Shown here: positions 1 to 11,358 of the stretch, in pieces
Position numbering within the stretch: the stretch's first letter is position 1
How the letters are laid out: each line of letters opens with the position of its first letter
From: Pisolithus tinctorius
Lineage: Eukaryota; Basidiomycota; Agaricomycetes; Boletales; Pisolithaceae
Assembly (NCBI GenBank): GCA_024663395.1
Contig: JANFAH010000001.1
Coordinates: 1,860,001 to 1,924,000, forward strand
Length of the DNA stretch: 64,000 nucleotides
Reading direction: 5' to 3'
The notes under the pieces: model-generated
The model's database searches: none
What the model was told of the DNA's origin: nothing
Seen by the model: only the letters and a program-made list of their open reading frames with translations
Program-made: the position numbers and the translations under genes

Positions 1-807
1 GCAGCCATCCATCCCCGTGTCAACACTATTGCCTATCCAGTACTCCCCAGCATCACCCACCAAGTCTCCAACCCAAATTAGTCTTACAGGAGGGACGCCA
101 CATGACGAAGACCCAGCGGCAGCCGTCAGCAACAAGGAGAACTCACCATCTCGTCCTTCTTATGACGAGCGGACAACAACTGTATGCAATCCATTGTAAG
201 TTTTTCATCTTAGTTTTTGCAATACTAACTATGTTGTACTATCATCCAGAAGCGCCCTTGCTGCAGCTGCCTTAAAAGCCAAAATCACAGCCCCCCAGCT
301 TCCTCCCCCTCCCCCTCCCCCTCCCCTCCAGTCCATCACCAAGGCTGACCCAACCTCTGCCAAGGGTACCACAGATACACCAGGAACAGACATGCCAGGG
401 CCATCTTCAAAACGCAAGTCGGGCTCCTCAAAGGGACTGACAAAAGTTCTGTGTCCATCCAGCACTAAAAATGGCCGGTACGTGATCTGTTTCAAGTCAT
501 CTGACATGCTGAACACCATTCGCAGTAACCTGTGTATGCTTAGATGGTTGGACCGTGTGAGGCCAGGTGGTAACAAGGACGAATACTGTGAGTACTATGA
601 CAGGACCCTAACCAAGCAGCAGTGCAAGGTAAGTCAATAGCTTGTGTGCATGGCCCTGAACTTAGATACATACAGGACTACGATAAGGAGGTGAAGGAAC
701 TCATGAGTACACCAAATGCAGTTACACTTATGCTGATGCTACATCTTGTCTAGGCTGAGAAGAACTTATGGGTTAAGGCAGTGATTGAGAAGGGCGTGCT
801 ACACTAG
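1..807 (+). CDS. 3' part of a spliced hypothetical protein gene
   Basis: The reading frame is open from base 2, so the gene begins before the window. Four exons join in frame: 1-195, 250-628, 676-720 and 754-807, with GT-AG introns of 54, 47 and 33 bp; the stop is TAG at 805-807. The product has a Ser/Pro-rich, low-complexity first half with a run of prolines, a basic patch (SSKRKSGSSKGLTK), then a compact part containing GRYVICFKSSDML and a Cys/Tyr-rich CEYYDRTLTKQQCK, ending KNLWVKAVIEKGVLH. I do not recognise the family. The consistent phase across three introns makes a real gene likely. The 33-bp last intron is very short and is the weakest part of the model. Confidence 0.6.
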
Positions 808-1326
808 ACTCCAATTGGTCCTCCGAACACAAGTTTTTTGCAGTCGTTTTCTCTCACTGCATCCACTTCGGCACATCCTCATATCACTCACTTCGCATGC
901 ATCAAAGTTGCTTTCGTTACCGCACCATACCAGCATCGTTAGGTTTCCTGCATCTTCGCACTCGTTCCCACCTTTTTTCCTGTCACATGGGTCCTACTGG
1001 CAAGGGTAATATGGTAATTCATAATGGCCTAGCTGCAATGTACTGTGTGCAGTAGCTGGTAGAAGTAACACTATGTCATATGCTATAACATATGGTCAGA
1101 TTTGAGACTGCGAGAATAGGATATGAAAAATATGGGCCAATGTGAGCTGAAGTGAATTGTGAACTGAAAATCATATGTAATGGTACTGGATGGTATCTCC
1201 CAATATACACGTCAACTTAAAAAAATGTGCTCATTTATTAGTTGGTGTGACCTCGCACAGAAATTCATACTAGACGGCACCAGGTCCCGCCCCACTGGAC
1301 AAGGTTCGTCCAGTCTTGCTAGCGGG
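808..1326. other. intergenic stretch before KDZ-1
   Basis: I see no supported gene here. The last ~60 bases before the target duplication hold a short imperfect palindrome (CTGGAC...GTCCAG, near 1298-1316). Confidence 0.5.
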
Positions 1327-1334
1327 TTGCGAGT
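1327..1334. repeat. left target-site duplication of KDZ-1 (TTGCGAGT)
   Basis: Identical to 11962-11969 in direct orientation and directly outside the terminal inverted repeat. Confidence 0.88.
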
Positions 1335-1943
1335 CACCTGTGATTCCCACCCTGCCAATCTTATTAGAGGTGATAATAATGCGTGTGACACCCTCTTAAT
1401 AGAGGGAAAATACTATACTTTCTGCCTCCTTCAATATCTCTTCAATAATAATTGTACTTAGTGTGTAGTACTCCAGTAGCCCAGAGGAAATAGTACTCTA
1501 TTTATGCCATCTGACGTCGGTGGCAATGGCCACCCCCCCCCCCCCCCCACGCCCCCTCGTGCTCATTGCCAATGTCGGCTGACATCGGTGGCAGTTGCCA
1601 CCCTCCCGTGCTCGCTGTTGCCCATGACGAGCTCGTATTTTGTGTATATCTCCCCCAATTGTGTACCAATTTGCCTCGGACTTTCTTTACCTTACTTGGG
1701 AACACGTGACCGTTCTATTTGTTACTGGCTACCGCCAAACAGCGATGTCAGAAAGTGCTACCCTGCACGTGATGTATTTGTAATGTTGTTGTTGTATTTA
1801 TAGTTTTATGATGTCAGCGGTTGTCAGTGACAGCTGCTGCCCCTCACGCCCCCTCGCACTCGTTGTTACCAACGACGAGCTCATGTTTTGCACATATCTC
1901 CCTCAACTGTGCACCTATTAGTGTCGCATTTTCTTTACCTTAC
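1335..1943 (+). repeat. left terminal inverted repeat of KDZ-1
   Basis: About 609 bp, inverted match to 11359-11961. It holds two diverged ~150-bp direct copies (around 1545-1700 and 1830-1955), each with a CGAGCTC core, a TATATCTCCC/CATATCTCCC box and TTCTTTACCTTAC. Several left/right differences are CpG-type (CA or TG opposite CG). Short open frames in this stretch are chance readings of the repeat, not genes. Confidence 0.85.
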
Positions 1944-2030
1944 CTGGGAGCACATGACAGTACTCATACTTAATATCCCCTGCAGAGGTTGATGATTTTA
2001 CGCTCGAAATTTATCTATGGAAAAACTAAG

Positions 2031-5000
2031 TCAAGTAGTACTTTCGTAAATAGTAGCATCAAGGACCTCCAGCACCATACACAAAGTCTCCTCCTTCTCC
2101 TCCTCCTCCTCTTCCTCCTCCTCCAGATTCTCCTGAGTGTCTATATCGTCAGAATCCATCAACTGAGAGCAAACAGTGTTGATTAACGAGGGTGGTATGA
2201 TGACATGTGGCTTAGAGGCACTTTCACCAGGGCCTGTTCGCATGCTCTCACCGAAAGAGAGAGAGCCCTTGTAGCCGGGCAGCTTGGTGATGTCGTGCAG
2301 GCGCTTGAGGTGTTGGGAGGTGAAGCAACTGTGTATCAAGCGGTAACGAGCTATCTGATGAGCTAATGGGGGGTGGAGAGCTCGCACCTGCTGCTTGCTC
2401 TCATCCAGGAAGCGCTCCTTGTCTCTCAAGTACATCAATAGCCTACGGGCTTCGACCTCTAGGCGTTCGATCTCCTCTCGAGCACGCAACAACTTGAAGT
2501 AATGGTCCATTGCGCTATGTCCAGCCGGTGTTGCCCATGGTTGCTGTGACACGTCTTGCCGGGCATCTCGAAGGAGGTCGAATTCAGCGATAAAGGCATA
2601 TTCAACTACCTCGTCCCACTTGAGAATGCGATGGGGGGGATCCATGGCACATGCAGCAGTATTATATTGTTCGAGTGCTATGCAAATTGCACTGGAGCGC
2701 ACTTGCAGCACCTTCGCAATGTGCTTCCGCATCTTGTATCCTGTAGCTGTGGTGAGCACCAATGACCAATGTGAAATGATATGGACCAATCACTCACCGG
2801 TACCCGCATGGTTCATTTTCGAGAGCTCGAATATCCGTGTGACGACAAGGGCTTCTAAATGGTCCAGCGCACGCTGGAAAGTCCTCTTTGTGACAAGACA
2901 TGCAGCATCGTGCCATTCGGGTCGCTCGGGCGTCCAATGGCTGTCAATGTTGAGCTTACTCTCGAGATCCTGGACAATACGAAGATCCTTGTTGTACATT
3001 TCTATGGCATGCCGGCGAGCTGTCTCCACCTTCCGAGTCTTGCGCATGTACGTAGCATAGTCCTTCGGGTCGGAAGGTGTTGTGACATCCCATAGCGCAG
3101 ATTTCAAGTCTAGATCCTTCCTAAGGGGAATTAACTTTAGCAACCAGCGGTGTTATGAGAACTTACTTGCTCGCTTCAAGGTTCACCAACGCCCGCCAGT
3201 ACTCCATCTGTAAGGTCTCATTTAGAGGTTCCATCTCAAGCCCTTCTAAATAGTTTTGCTCCTCCTGAAGCCACGTAGTGAACTCGGTGTCAGCAGTGAC
3301 CCCAAGTTCACGTTTGAGTGACGGCAACATGAATTCACAGTCCTGTATGATCGATCGTGCTTGCTTATAGTTGCTATATATGAAGTTTGCTATACACATG
3401 ACTGTTAGAGGACAGTATGGGGGAACATGAAATGCATACTCACATATACTCGCATATACTTCATACGCATCATTATGGGAGAAATACGCGTTGATTGCTT
3501 GCTGACGATGGAAAGCACTCGCATAGCGTAATGAGGACGCGAGCGCGTTAGACTTGGAGAATGTCCTCTCACATGTTTCGAGGTCTTCGAGGCCCAGTCC
3601 TTCGGTATAGACCGTCAGGTGAGAAAGTTGACACAATCGCCGGTGAGCATGACCATGAAACGCTGGGACCAGGCAGGTATGTCGATTCTGCTCGATGTCC
3701 TTGCCAATAATGCTCTTTGCAAGGGTGGTGGAGAACTGACACCTGATGTCGTATCCACCTCCGAGATTGGCCCCGAATACCTTCATCAGCCTCGACACAA
3801 CAGCAATTGGATATTTGGTGCTGTGATTTGAATTTATCATTAATTCTGCTGTAACGAGAGATACACTCACAGTTCTCCACTCTGTACCATGTCAGCAATG
3901 AGCAATGACATCCCATGCCGGCAAACAGCCAGGAATATCCCAGTCTCGTCATAGACTCCCCATGTCTGTTTCGTCTTCTGCTCGTCCATGTTCTTCCAAT
4001 GACCGGCGCATGGATTCTCATCTCCTGTCTGACCAACTTTGCATGAAGATGACTACGAGAGAATTCAAACTCGAACTTACCTCGACGTCCTTGCTTGTAC
4101 TTTGAATGGGAGCACTTTGGGCAAAAGAATCAACAAATTCACAAGAGAGGTAGCATGTTGTTGGTACCTTTTGAGTTGTAGGCAGCTCGTGTGAGTCTTC
4201 ATCTTCCACAATGCGACGGAGTATACGCTTCAAGGAATCGTTACCGTCCATAGCATATAGGATCTTGAACTTGAGACAGGGCTCGTCTTTCAACTCGTAG
4301 GTGCATGCAGGACATGCATGCTGCAAGCGCCAGTCGTTAGATGTCCTAGACAATGCTTCCATAACGAGGGCTTCCACTCCGTTTAAGATGTTGAGGTAGA
4401 GATCGAGCGCGATGGAGAACTGACGGGATAAGTAGCGCCGGAATGCGACCTGTTGTGTATCAGTAGACTGCCAGATCCAAGACGAACTACTTACACCTTG
4501 TAAATCACAGATGGTCTTGACAAAGGCCTGAATGGAGAAATGCGGACTACGGAGGCGAGCGACACAGTATAGTTCGAGAGCATTGATCATGATAGCCACA
4601 TAAGGTCTGATTGGGGAGCACGGCATGAATCCTTGCCTCACGAGTGTGGAGGCGATGTAAGAGTCGTCTGCACTGATTACAAGATTCACTTTCTCAGCAC
4701 CTAAATGGTTGCTGTCAGTAACACCCTTCGCACAGAACTATAATGGCCCACGAAACACGTCTACCACATGCACTCTCCAAGTTCCGGCGCTCGATCCATT
4801 GCCCAGGTCCTCAGCCTCCGCCCTCTCTGCAAAATGGCCCCTAGCTGGCGTTGAGGCTTGAGCATGGTTCCATTCCAGGTAAGAGCGAGTGAGTGCAGGC
4901 ATTTGCAAATCGAATGCCTGACTGCGTCGAATAATTCGATCTCGGCGCATGCGATGATCAACGCGCTTTGTGCGCTTTTCTGACCTGCAGGGTACATACT

Positions 5001-5506
5001 CAGTTAGAATGATTTTCGAGTAAGTTCATGTTCTTACCCTGCTTCAAAATCCGAATACATATCTCTTATCAAGTCGCTCAGCTCCCCGCCTGCATTGCTA
5101 ATCTCCAGAATGTGAGTACCGTCCAACACACCATCAAGAATGGCCTCCTCACAATCCTCCCAGCTATCCGAGTTATCAATATATATCTCTGTCCTTTAGC
5201 TTGACCGTTATACCTATGCAACGCTTGCATGTTGGCCAGTGCCTCCGGCGTCACCTCTTCATCAGGGTAAGTTCCTTGTACTCTTCTGGGTGGGAATCAC
5301 AGGTGATACTCACTGCCAATTCTCTCTGCCTGGTCATTTTGGGCTTCTGCTGCCTTCGCTGCAAGTGTCTTCTGGTTGTAAACTGTATGCATAAGCTGAG
5401 TGCGTGCGACTCCTTGCAACCCCGCTGAGTGGACTTCTCGCACTAGACCGAGGGAAAGGCGAGTTCTATTTCTTGGCTGCTTCGTCCGTAATTTCCCTGG
5501 GCTCAT
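2031..5506 (-). CDS. KDZ (Kyakuja-Dileera-Zisupton) transposase, CxC1-like
   Basis: Ten or so exons join in frame from ATG (5504-5506) to the stop at 2031, with no nonsense codon. Landmarks in order: basic start MSPGKLRTKQ with GLQGVARTQLMH; the helical region RVDHRMRRDRIIRRSQAFD and ...VVDVFRAEKV, as in the CxC1 cysteine-cluster module; QGFMPCSPIRPYVAI and SIQAFVKTICDLQGV; CPACTYELKDE; YAMDGNDSLKR; DENPCAGHWKNMDEQ and GIFLAVCRHGMSLLIADM; IAVVSRLMKVFG and GGGYDIRCQF; VPAFHGHAHRRLCQ; GLEDLETCERTFSKSN; SAFHRQQAINAYF; a coiled C-terminal half; and an acidic tail (9 Glu). These are typical of basidiomycete KDZ transposases, which are predicted RNase H-fold DDE enzymes. It should move KDZ-1 by acting on its TIRs. 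The family call is firm; the CxC1 subtype is less certain. Confidence 0.88.
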
Positions 5507-5640
5507 TGTTTGCTCACGACGTGTTTCCTGCTCCTACATAAGCTTGACATTTACCACGTGATCATATCATATACCTGACAGCTTATTAACCTCCTTGTTC
5601 CAATACCTCCGGCGCGCTGTTCCATCAGCTTGATAACTTG

Positions 5641-6492
5641 ATGAGCGAAGAGTCCCGCTCACACTCTGGCCTATCCCGTTGCTATTCCTCTAGCGTGCTT
5701 CATGAGTTGCTAGAGTCAATGCGGCTCTCAGGTAATTAATATTTTTCTATCTGCCATGGTGATTGCTACTAACTACGTATTGCCTACAGATATCAACTGC
5801 GACATGGTCACTTGGACTCGGATGACGACAGAAGAGTCTATAACATTTTCACACATTCCCCAGACACCACGTACACCACAGATCCAGATGCCGTCACACA
5901 TACTACAGGCATCGCCCAGGTCAAGGATGCCTGTGTCGACGGTTTCCTCCCGCTTGGTGACTAGCCCATCATCCACTCCTAAATCTCGTCGCTCGCCCAA
6001 GTCAACTCCCCCCACCCAACAGCCGGCACTGGCCCCGAGTAGTCCCCCACCTACAGCTCCATGCCCTGCGCCAGTTTTTCCTCTCCACTTTCCTGGGCCC
6101 CATCCGTCGACATTTCTGCCTCCTGACACCACGGACGGTATTGATGGCTACTATGTCATCACAGTAGGGCAGGAAGTTGGCTTTTTTTTTCAATGGTCAG
6201 TTCCGCTTTCAGATAATATTTATCTATACAGCTAACAATCAGAAGGCTGGCGGTTCAGGCATGTGTCACCGGTGTGCCTGACAATAGTCATAAGAGGTTC
6301 AAGATGTTTGCTGCAGCACTGCAAGCTTATACTACCAACTACAACGAAGGATTGGTGTATGTGACTCCAGTTCCTAATGGCCCATTTTGGCCCAAGTCTT
6401 TAGATGATATCCTCGGTCATATGGAGCCTTCTTCCATGGCCAGTAGTTCTGATGAGCTGTGGTCCCAAGTAGCTAAAGCTGAATTACTGTAG
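5641..6492 (+). CDS. RNase H1 N-terminal / Cauli_VI-like domain protein
   Basis: Three exons: 5641-5731, ~5789-6194 and ~6243-6492. The start ATG at 5641 gives MSEESRSHSGLSRCYSSS. The middle is Pro/Ser-rich (many SPxS and TPxS motifs) and probably disordered. The C-terminal third reads GYYVITVGQEVGFFFQW, then across the intron RLAVQACVTGVPDNSHKRFK and MFAAALQAY. This matches the short Cauli_VI fold found at the N-terminus of RNase H1 and in caulimovirus P6, which binds RNA/DNA hybrids or double-stranded RNA: Tyr-Tyr-Val, G-x-x-x-G, the W-...-V-x-G loop and the final K-x-F are visible. No RNase H catalytic domain follows. It is transcribed divergently from the transposase (starts 135 bp apart), so the two may share a promoter region. 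Role in the element unknown. Confidence 0.75.
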
Positions 6493-7091
6493 ATAAATCG
6501 TGTCAATGCAATTATGTGATACACCTCCATCCAGCGAGAGGACCCCTTCATAGCTTACAACCTGGTCTTGAGTTGAAATGGAAGTGGCCAGTAATTCGTC
6601 GTCAGTGGTTACTTGTATACATTGTGCAAGTTGCTAGGTGGTATATCCTTTGAGTATTGCTAAAGACTCCTACTCGTGATATGTACTAGCATATGTAGGT
6701 ATTCTGTTATAGATGTAGTGTGTACACGCTCCAGATGAAGGTATGTACATAGATTGGCAGTCGCAAGACTCACAAAATATGGTGTTCACTATGGTGTTCG
6801 CTATGACACGCTGGCTCTCCATCGCATTCTCGAGACACTAATGTTAAGCCAGGTGCACGCCGGGCACTTATCAAGTTAGAATATACATGTAGTACCGAGA
6901 TCTCAGGGTTATCTGCGCTCGATAGAGGCATATGGATCGCAAGGCTTACAAAACATGGCGTTCGCTATAGTGTTCGCTATGGAAATGTTCGGATTTCCAT
7001 TTTGTTCTCGAGGCACCACATATTATAACTGCTTCTACATACTGGCATGCGATGGCAGGATTGTGGGCACAGAAATATATCATATTTGAAT
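6493..7091. other. gene-free stretch with a degenerate direct repeat
   Basis: No gene seen. A ~45-bp motif occurs twice, around 6764-6805 and 6938-6983 (CGCAAG-[AG]-CTCACAAAAyATGG core followed by GTTCGCTATG). TTCGCTATG itself recurs as a short internal duplication. Confidence 0.45.
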
Positions 7092-7946
7092 CTACATATC
7101 AGCATGTAGTAGCGACATCTCAAAGAACTTCACTTCCGAAGCTACATTAACACACATGTCATAGAAACTTCCTAACGAGGTGGAAGGCACTTCCATCTGC
7201 GCACCATGAGAAATCCTACGAAGGCGGGATAAAATCTCCTTTCCTTCCTCGATATGGACCCTCATTCCTGCCCAGAAGCGACTGAGCGCTGCAGGATCAG
7301 ACTTCAAGTGTACAGATTCCTTCAAGATCTCCAACTCGTCTGGCCATCGGTCTTCTGGCTGCCAGTCCACACGCCATAGCTCTATAGCATGCCTGATGGG
7401 AGCGAGAGTTTCCGCCGACGGAGCAGCAGTACGCTTGATGGGAGCGAGAGTTTCTGCCGACACAGCAGTCTTCTGAGAGCACTTTGATGATTCTCGCTGC
7501 CTATAACATCAGATCAGTGGCACCTCATTCAAAGTTGTGAGGAACGCCTACTGGAGTCTTGTCCTACAAACCACGCAGTACGTTTTATTGGGTCAAAAAT
7601 TGTTGGTACTCGCCCTGTACTTACCTTGCAACTCGGAGGCGTGCCTTTTCATTCTGTGCCTTGCGGACCCTGTGTAATAGCATCAGAGAGCCAACTGCAT
7701 GGATGGGTGATTATACGTACCCAGGCTTTGAGAACCAACGTTGAGTAGCGAGCTGCTGACGATCACTACGGTCTGACTGTGAGCATTTAGCCTTGGATGG
7801 TTTCTTCTTCACTGTAAATATTTAGCCATGCTTCGAAAGGGCAAGTCAGTTTGTATAAAAGACTTACTCGAAGCATGCAGTGATTGACAGACTTTGGATA
7901 AGCCAACTACGCTACTTAGTTCCTGACTTAGCTCAGGTATAAACAT
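7092..7946 (-). CDS. KDZ-1 cargo protein, unrecognised, basic then acidic
   Basis: Six exons join without breaking the frame, from ATG at 7944-7946 (MFIPELSQELSSVVGLSKV) to the stop at 7092; one internal exon is only ~12 nt. The product is about 240 residues: a short N-terminal helix, a basic Ser/Lys/Arg stretch (MKKKPSKAKCSQSDRSDRQQ), QRWFSKPG, a predicted coil KAQNEKARLRVAR, two adjacent copies of SAETLAPI(K/R), then a helical C-terminal part (IELWRVDWQPEDRWPDELE, LSRFWAGMRVHIEEGKEIL, FYDMCVNVASEVKFFE). I do not recognise it. The clean splicing, despite tiny exons, argues that it is expressed. It faces the Cauli_VI gene tail to tail, inside KDZ-1. Confidence 0.6.
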
Positions 7947-8971
7947 ATGTAAATACCTCGTGGTAATGGAGGGCACGGGCACCTGCACTCAACCCCTATT
8001 TTCTAAATGAAATATCATAAGCTTCTCGAAAACACTACATGTACACAGTGGGAATTAAGCGTTTGGACCAGCCACGCTCTATACGTCTGTATGCTGAACG
8101 TGCGATACACATTTATCAGTTTTATGGGTACAGTCAAATACCCGTCTTCCTCTCGTTTCCACCCACCTGCTAACGATATGCTGCAAGCGTTGGAATTGGC
8201 TCCACGAAATTCTTCGTTGTCTCAATCATGGTGCGTCGCAACTGTCGTTGTGACTGAGCATAGTCGACATGTGTATTTGAATGCTTACTATTGCCCATAG
8301 GTATTCAGCAAATTTCGCGCTAATTTCTCTGAGCTGATGCTCATGCTACAACTCGACGCATTCCTGCTGGGTAGAGGCACTCTTGCTTGGTATCCCGGTA
8401 GGTCTAACTGTCGCTGATCTATCCCGAGCATAGTTGTGGCGTGTACCACGTAGCTGGTGCAAGACCACCACACCACTCAAAGGTCGTATAAAGTATGGAT
8501 ATTGGATGTTCTTGGTAAGTAACTCGTTGACGGTACGACAGTGATGAACCATACGTTGCAGTTCCAGGTACCCTATACTGTGCATCATCCACCAGTAGAA
8601 CCCTATCTCACCACCGCGCGCACGTGATGCGATATGGTGTGGCATGATCGCGTGTTGCAGTGTTGCGTGCCTCCGTTCCACAAAATTATCTGAAGGTACT
8701 ATCTGTTGTCTGGTTTTGGTGTGGCAACATGGCTTACAACTGAGACTCTAGGTGCCCTGAACGTATGGTGTTGTCGGCTGCGTCCATGTGATTCAAATGC
8801 AAGGCGTGCGCGACGTCAATCAATAAATATTGTGTTGTGCCGATGTCACGGTGATATTGGACTTTCGAGTGGCACGAATGATCAACACATATCCTGCCAG
8901 CGTGAAAATATTCTGGTGTGTCAGTGTCTTCCTCTCAGACCTCTCCCCTCCGCTCTCATAGTACTGTTAGT
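7947..8971. other. gene-poor stretch inside KDZ-1
   Basis: Probable upstream regions of the two flanking divergent genes (7946 minus start, 8972 plus start). Short open frames on both strands (for example 8346-8681 minus, 8007-8300 plus) show no family signature and no convincing splice structure, so I do not call a gene. Confidence 0.4.
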
Positions 8972-11099
8972 ATGAACCACGCTGGCGATGATTCTCAACC
9001 GTCTGATATGGCTCCATCTAATCCTATTTCATTTCTTGATATGCTCAACAGCGAAGATAACCCCCTCACCGGCCTTAGTTATGGTAATATATATTTTGCT
9101 TCCGTTGAATTTTTCGCTCAACTGCATGAGCCCAGCAGGTGCATCCGCTCGTAACGAGACAACTGCATTAATCCCTGCGAATAATTTGTCAGTCACATAC
9201 TTCCATCCATATCATAGACGGTGTCCCTGACCTTACCTCAGCATGTCTTCAACATATAGACTGTTGTTCGGCCTGCCCGCCGCCAACGTTCCACCAGTCA
9301 ATTACACTTGGCCAACCTCCAGTCTACCCAGTGGCCTGGACGCTACCTCGGTTTGGCCAGTCTCTTCACTCAACGAGCTGCAGACTGCTGAGGCAAGTTC
9401 ATGCGCAAGCAATGTACCCGCCGGTCACTACCTCGGCTTGGCCGGCCTCTTCACTCAACGGGCTACAGAACGCGGAGGTAAGGTCGAGCTCAATCGACAT
9501 GTCAACCGCTGGTCAATTCAGTGGCCTGGGTACTGCCTCGACTTGGACTTCCTCCTCCCCCAACAGACTACAGAGCGACGAGCGCACAATCAACCCTGTC
9601 ACAAGCTTTGTCGAGAATGTGAAATCCTCAGCAAATAGTTCCTCCTGGCATGCTCGGAATCCTGGGGTTCCTGTCCAACCTATCAAAGCACGGGCGCCAC
9701 GCCTCCTTTCGACTGCCGAGAAATCCTCTCGCTCGTTAACGAAGGAGGACAAGGCCAAGCGAGCGAAGGAACTCCATGACGCACTCGAGAGTTTCCTCCA
9801 CTCTCAGAATGCGAAGCTTGAAGCCATTGCCGCAGCCAACAACTTTACTTTTGACCACGTCAAGGGCCTCATCAACACGAAGACCAACTATCACCACAGC
9901 CACCGTGCCATGCTACAGAATGCCCTGGTCCACGCCAAATCACTCGAAGTCAATACAGGTAAGTATACTTGACTGTACCATTATACGAGTGCTAACAAGC
10001 AAGTCCAGATCGCCCTGTTGGAGAGAAGCTACCCATGGCGCGACTTCAAGAGTTGGTCAAGGTCGATTTAGAGGCGCATCCGCTCTCACAAAGTGAAGAA
10101 GAACTACTCATCGAGAAACTTCAAGAATATTGCGAGCTCAAGACGCGTGGCACCTGCATGAACAACACTGTGACAGCACACGATGTCAATTACACGGTAG
10201 ATAGGATCACCAAGGAGGTATGTCGCACTTTACTTATGAACTTCTTCGTGGTAAGGATGATCCACAGCTCGAAAACCTTCGTGACCAAACTGGCATATAT
10301 GCCACATTATTTGTCACGCGTGGCCATGTCAATGACACCATCCAGTCCACATGGACCACGACCAACAACTCAGCAGACTTCTGGCAGGACGTCATCCAAC
10401 AGCCAGTCGCTGACATCACGTGCAAGTATGAGCAGTGGGCATGTACTCAGGGTCAAAGTAAGTTCATTCAGCATTAGGTGACAGCTGCTCAACCATAGGC
10501 CCAGATATTGTGGAGCGCGATAACCTTGCGAGCGTCAGGAAACAAGTAACCAAGACGATTTTGGATGGTCTCAGTGGGTGCCTCAGAGCAGCATTTTCCA
10601 TAAAACTGCACTAAACATCGCCACAGGACAAGCCACAAACAAGAGGAACATCGTAATGAATTATCTCAATTACGAGCGCAGTATAATCCTGGCATATGGT
10701 GTCAAGCTGGTTGGCTGGCCTACCGACGTCAAGTTTGTTAATCCATCGAGTATCGGCGTTATATCCGAGGTGATCAGACTACGAGACGCACTCCGCTCCG
10801 GTGCATGCTTTTGGAAAAAGCTTTCGAAGCGCGAGCGACAGGAATTTTCAGCGCAGTGGGAGAGCCGAGTCACCACAGGTGAGGCAGTGCTTAAACCACG
10901 CAAGAAAAGAGCGGATGCGGGTGTATCGTGCAAGCACAAGGCACCCAGTGGTGCAGAGCTGTCCGCAGACAAGGAGAACAGGTCGGAGGGCCCACCCAGA
11001 AAGAGGTCGCGTGGATCACACAAGAGAACACTCCCAAAAAGCGTTGAATTCATTCAAGACACGGATGATGATGATAACGAGGAAGACCTGGACGATTAG
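8972..11099 (+). CDS. KDZ-1 cargo protein with LVGWP motif, basidiomycete-type unknown
   Basis: The start is ATG 8972 (MNHAGDDSQPSDMAPSNP). After a region with three diverged ~105-nt in-protein repeats (core WPxSSLNxLQxAE, 9300-9560), clear exons follow: a Lys-rich helical part (SLTKEDKAKRAKELHDALES), HVKGLINTKTNYHHSHRAML, then after introns at ~9960, ~10219, ~10459 and ~10573 come GEKLPMARLQELVKVD, LRDQTGIYATLFVTRGHVND, ADFWQDVIQQPVADITCKYE, YGVKLVGWPTDVKFVNPSSI, RLRDALRSGACFWKKLSKRE, and a tail with a nuclear-localisation-like PPRKRSRGSHKR and an acidic end. I have the impression this is a repeated, unnamed basidiomycete family; I cannot give a function. Exon borders between 9084 and 9420 are uncertain because the first repeat unit lies in another frame from the later ones. 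Confidence 0.65.
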
Positions 11100-11358
11100 C
11101 TTGCGTACTCTTGCTAATGCATAATGTGTCGAGAGTTGTTATACATACAAGAAATCTGTTAACAGTAATGTATAATGTGTTGTGGACACTGGACAACAGT
11201 GAGCTCACTGTAGGCAACAGCGAGCATGGGTGGAGCATCTGCTGTCAGTGCGTCGCCATTGACTGCCGACGTCAGACATAAATAGATACATTATGATAAT
11301 TATAAATACTAGCAAGTGATGGTAATGGTACTATTCATTGCCACCGGGCCACCTGCAT
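11100..11358. other. 3' flank of the last KDZ-1 gene
   Basis: No gene seen; the stretch separates the 11099 stop from the right terminal inverted repeat. Confidence 0.4.

Noticed and set aside
1504..1803. ORFs in the KDZ-1 TIRs (also 11499-11794) as genes.
   Set aside because: The same DNA is open on both strands and lies within conserved non-coding-like inverted repeats with TATA and direct-repeat structure.
2095..2125. CTC-trinucleotide run as a microsatellite of interest.
   Set aside because: It encodes the Glu-rich tail of the KDZ-1 transposase on the minus strand.
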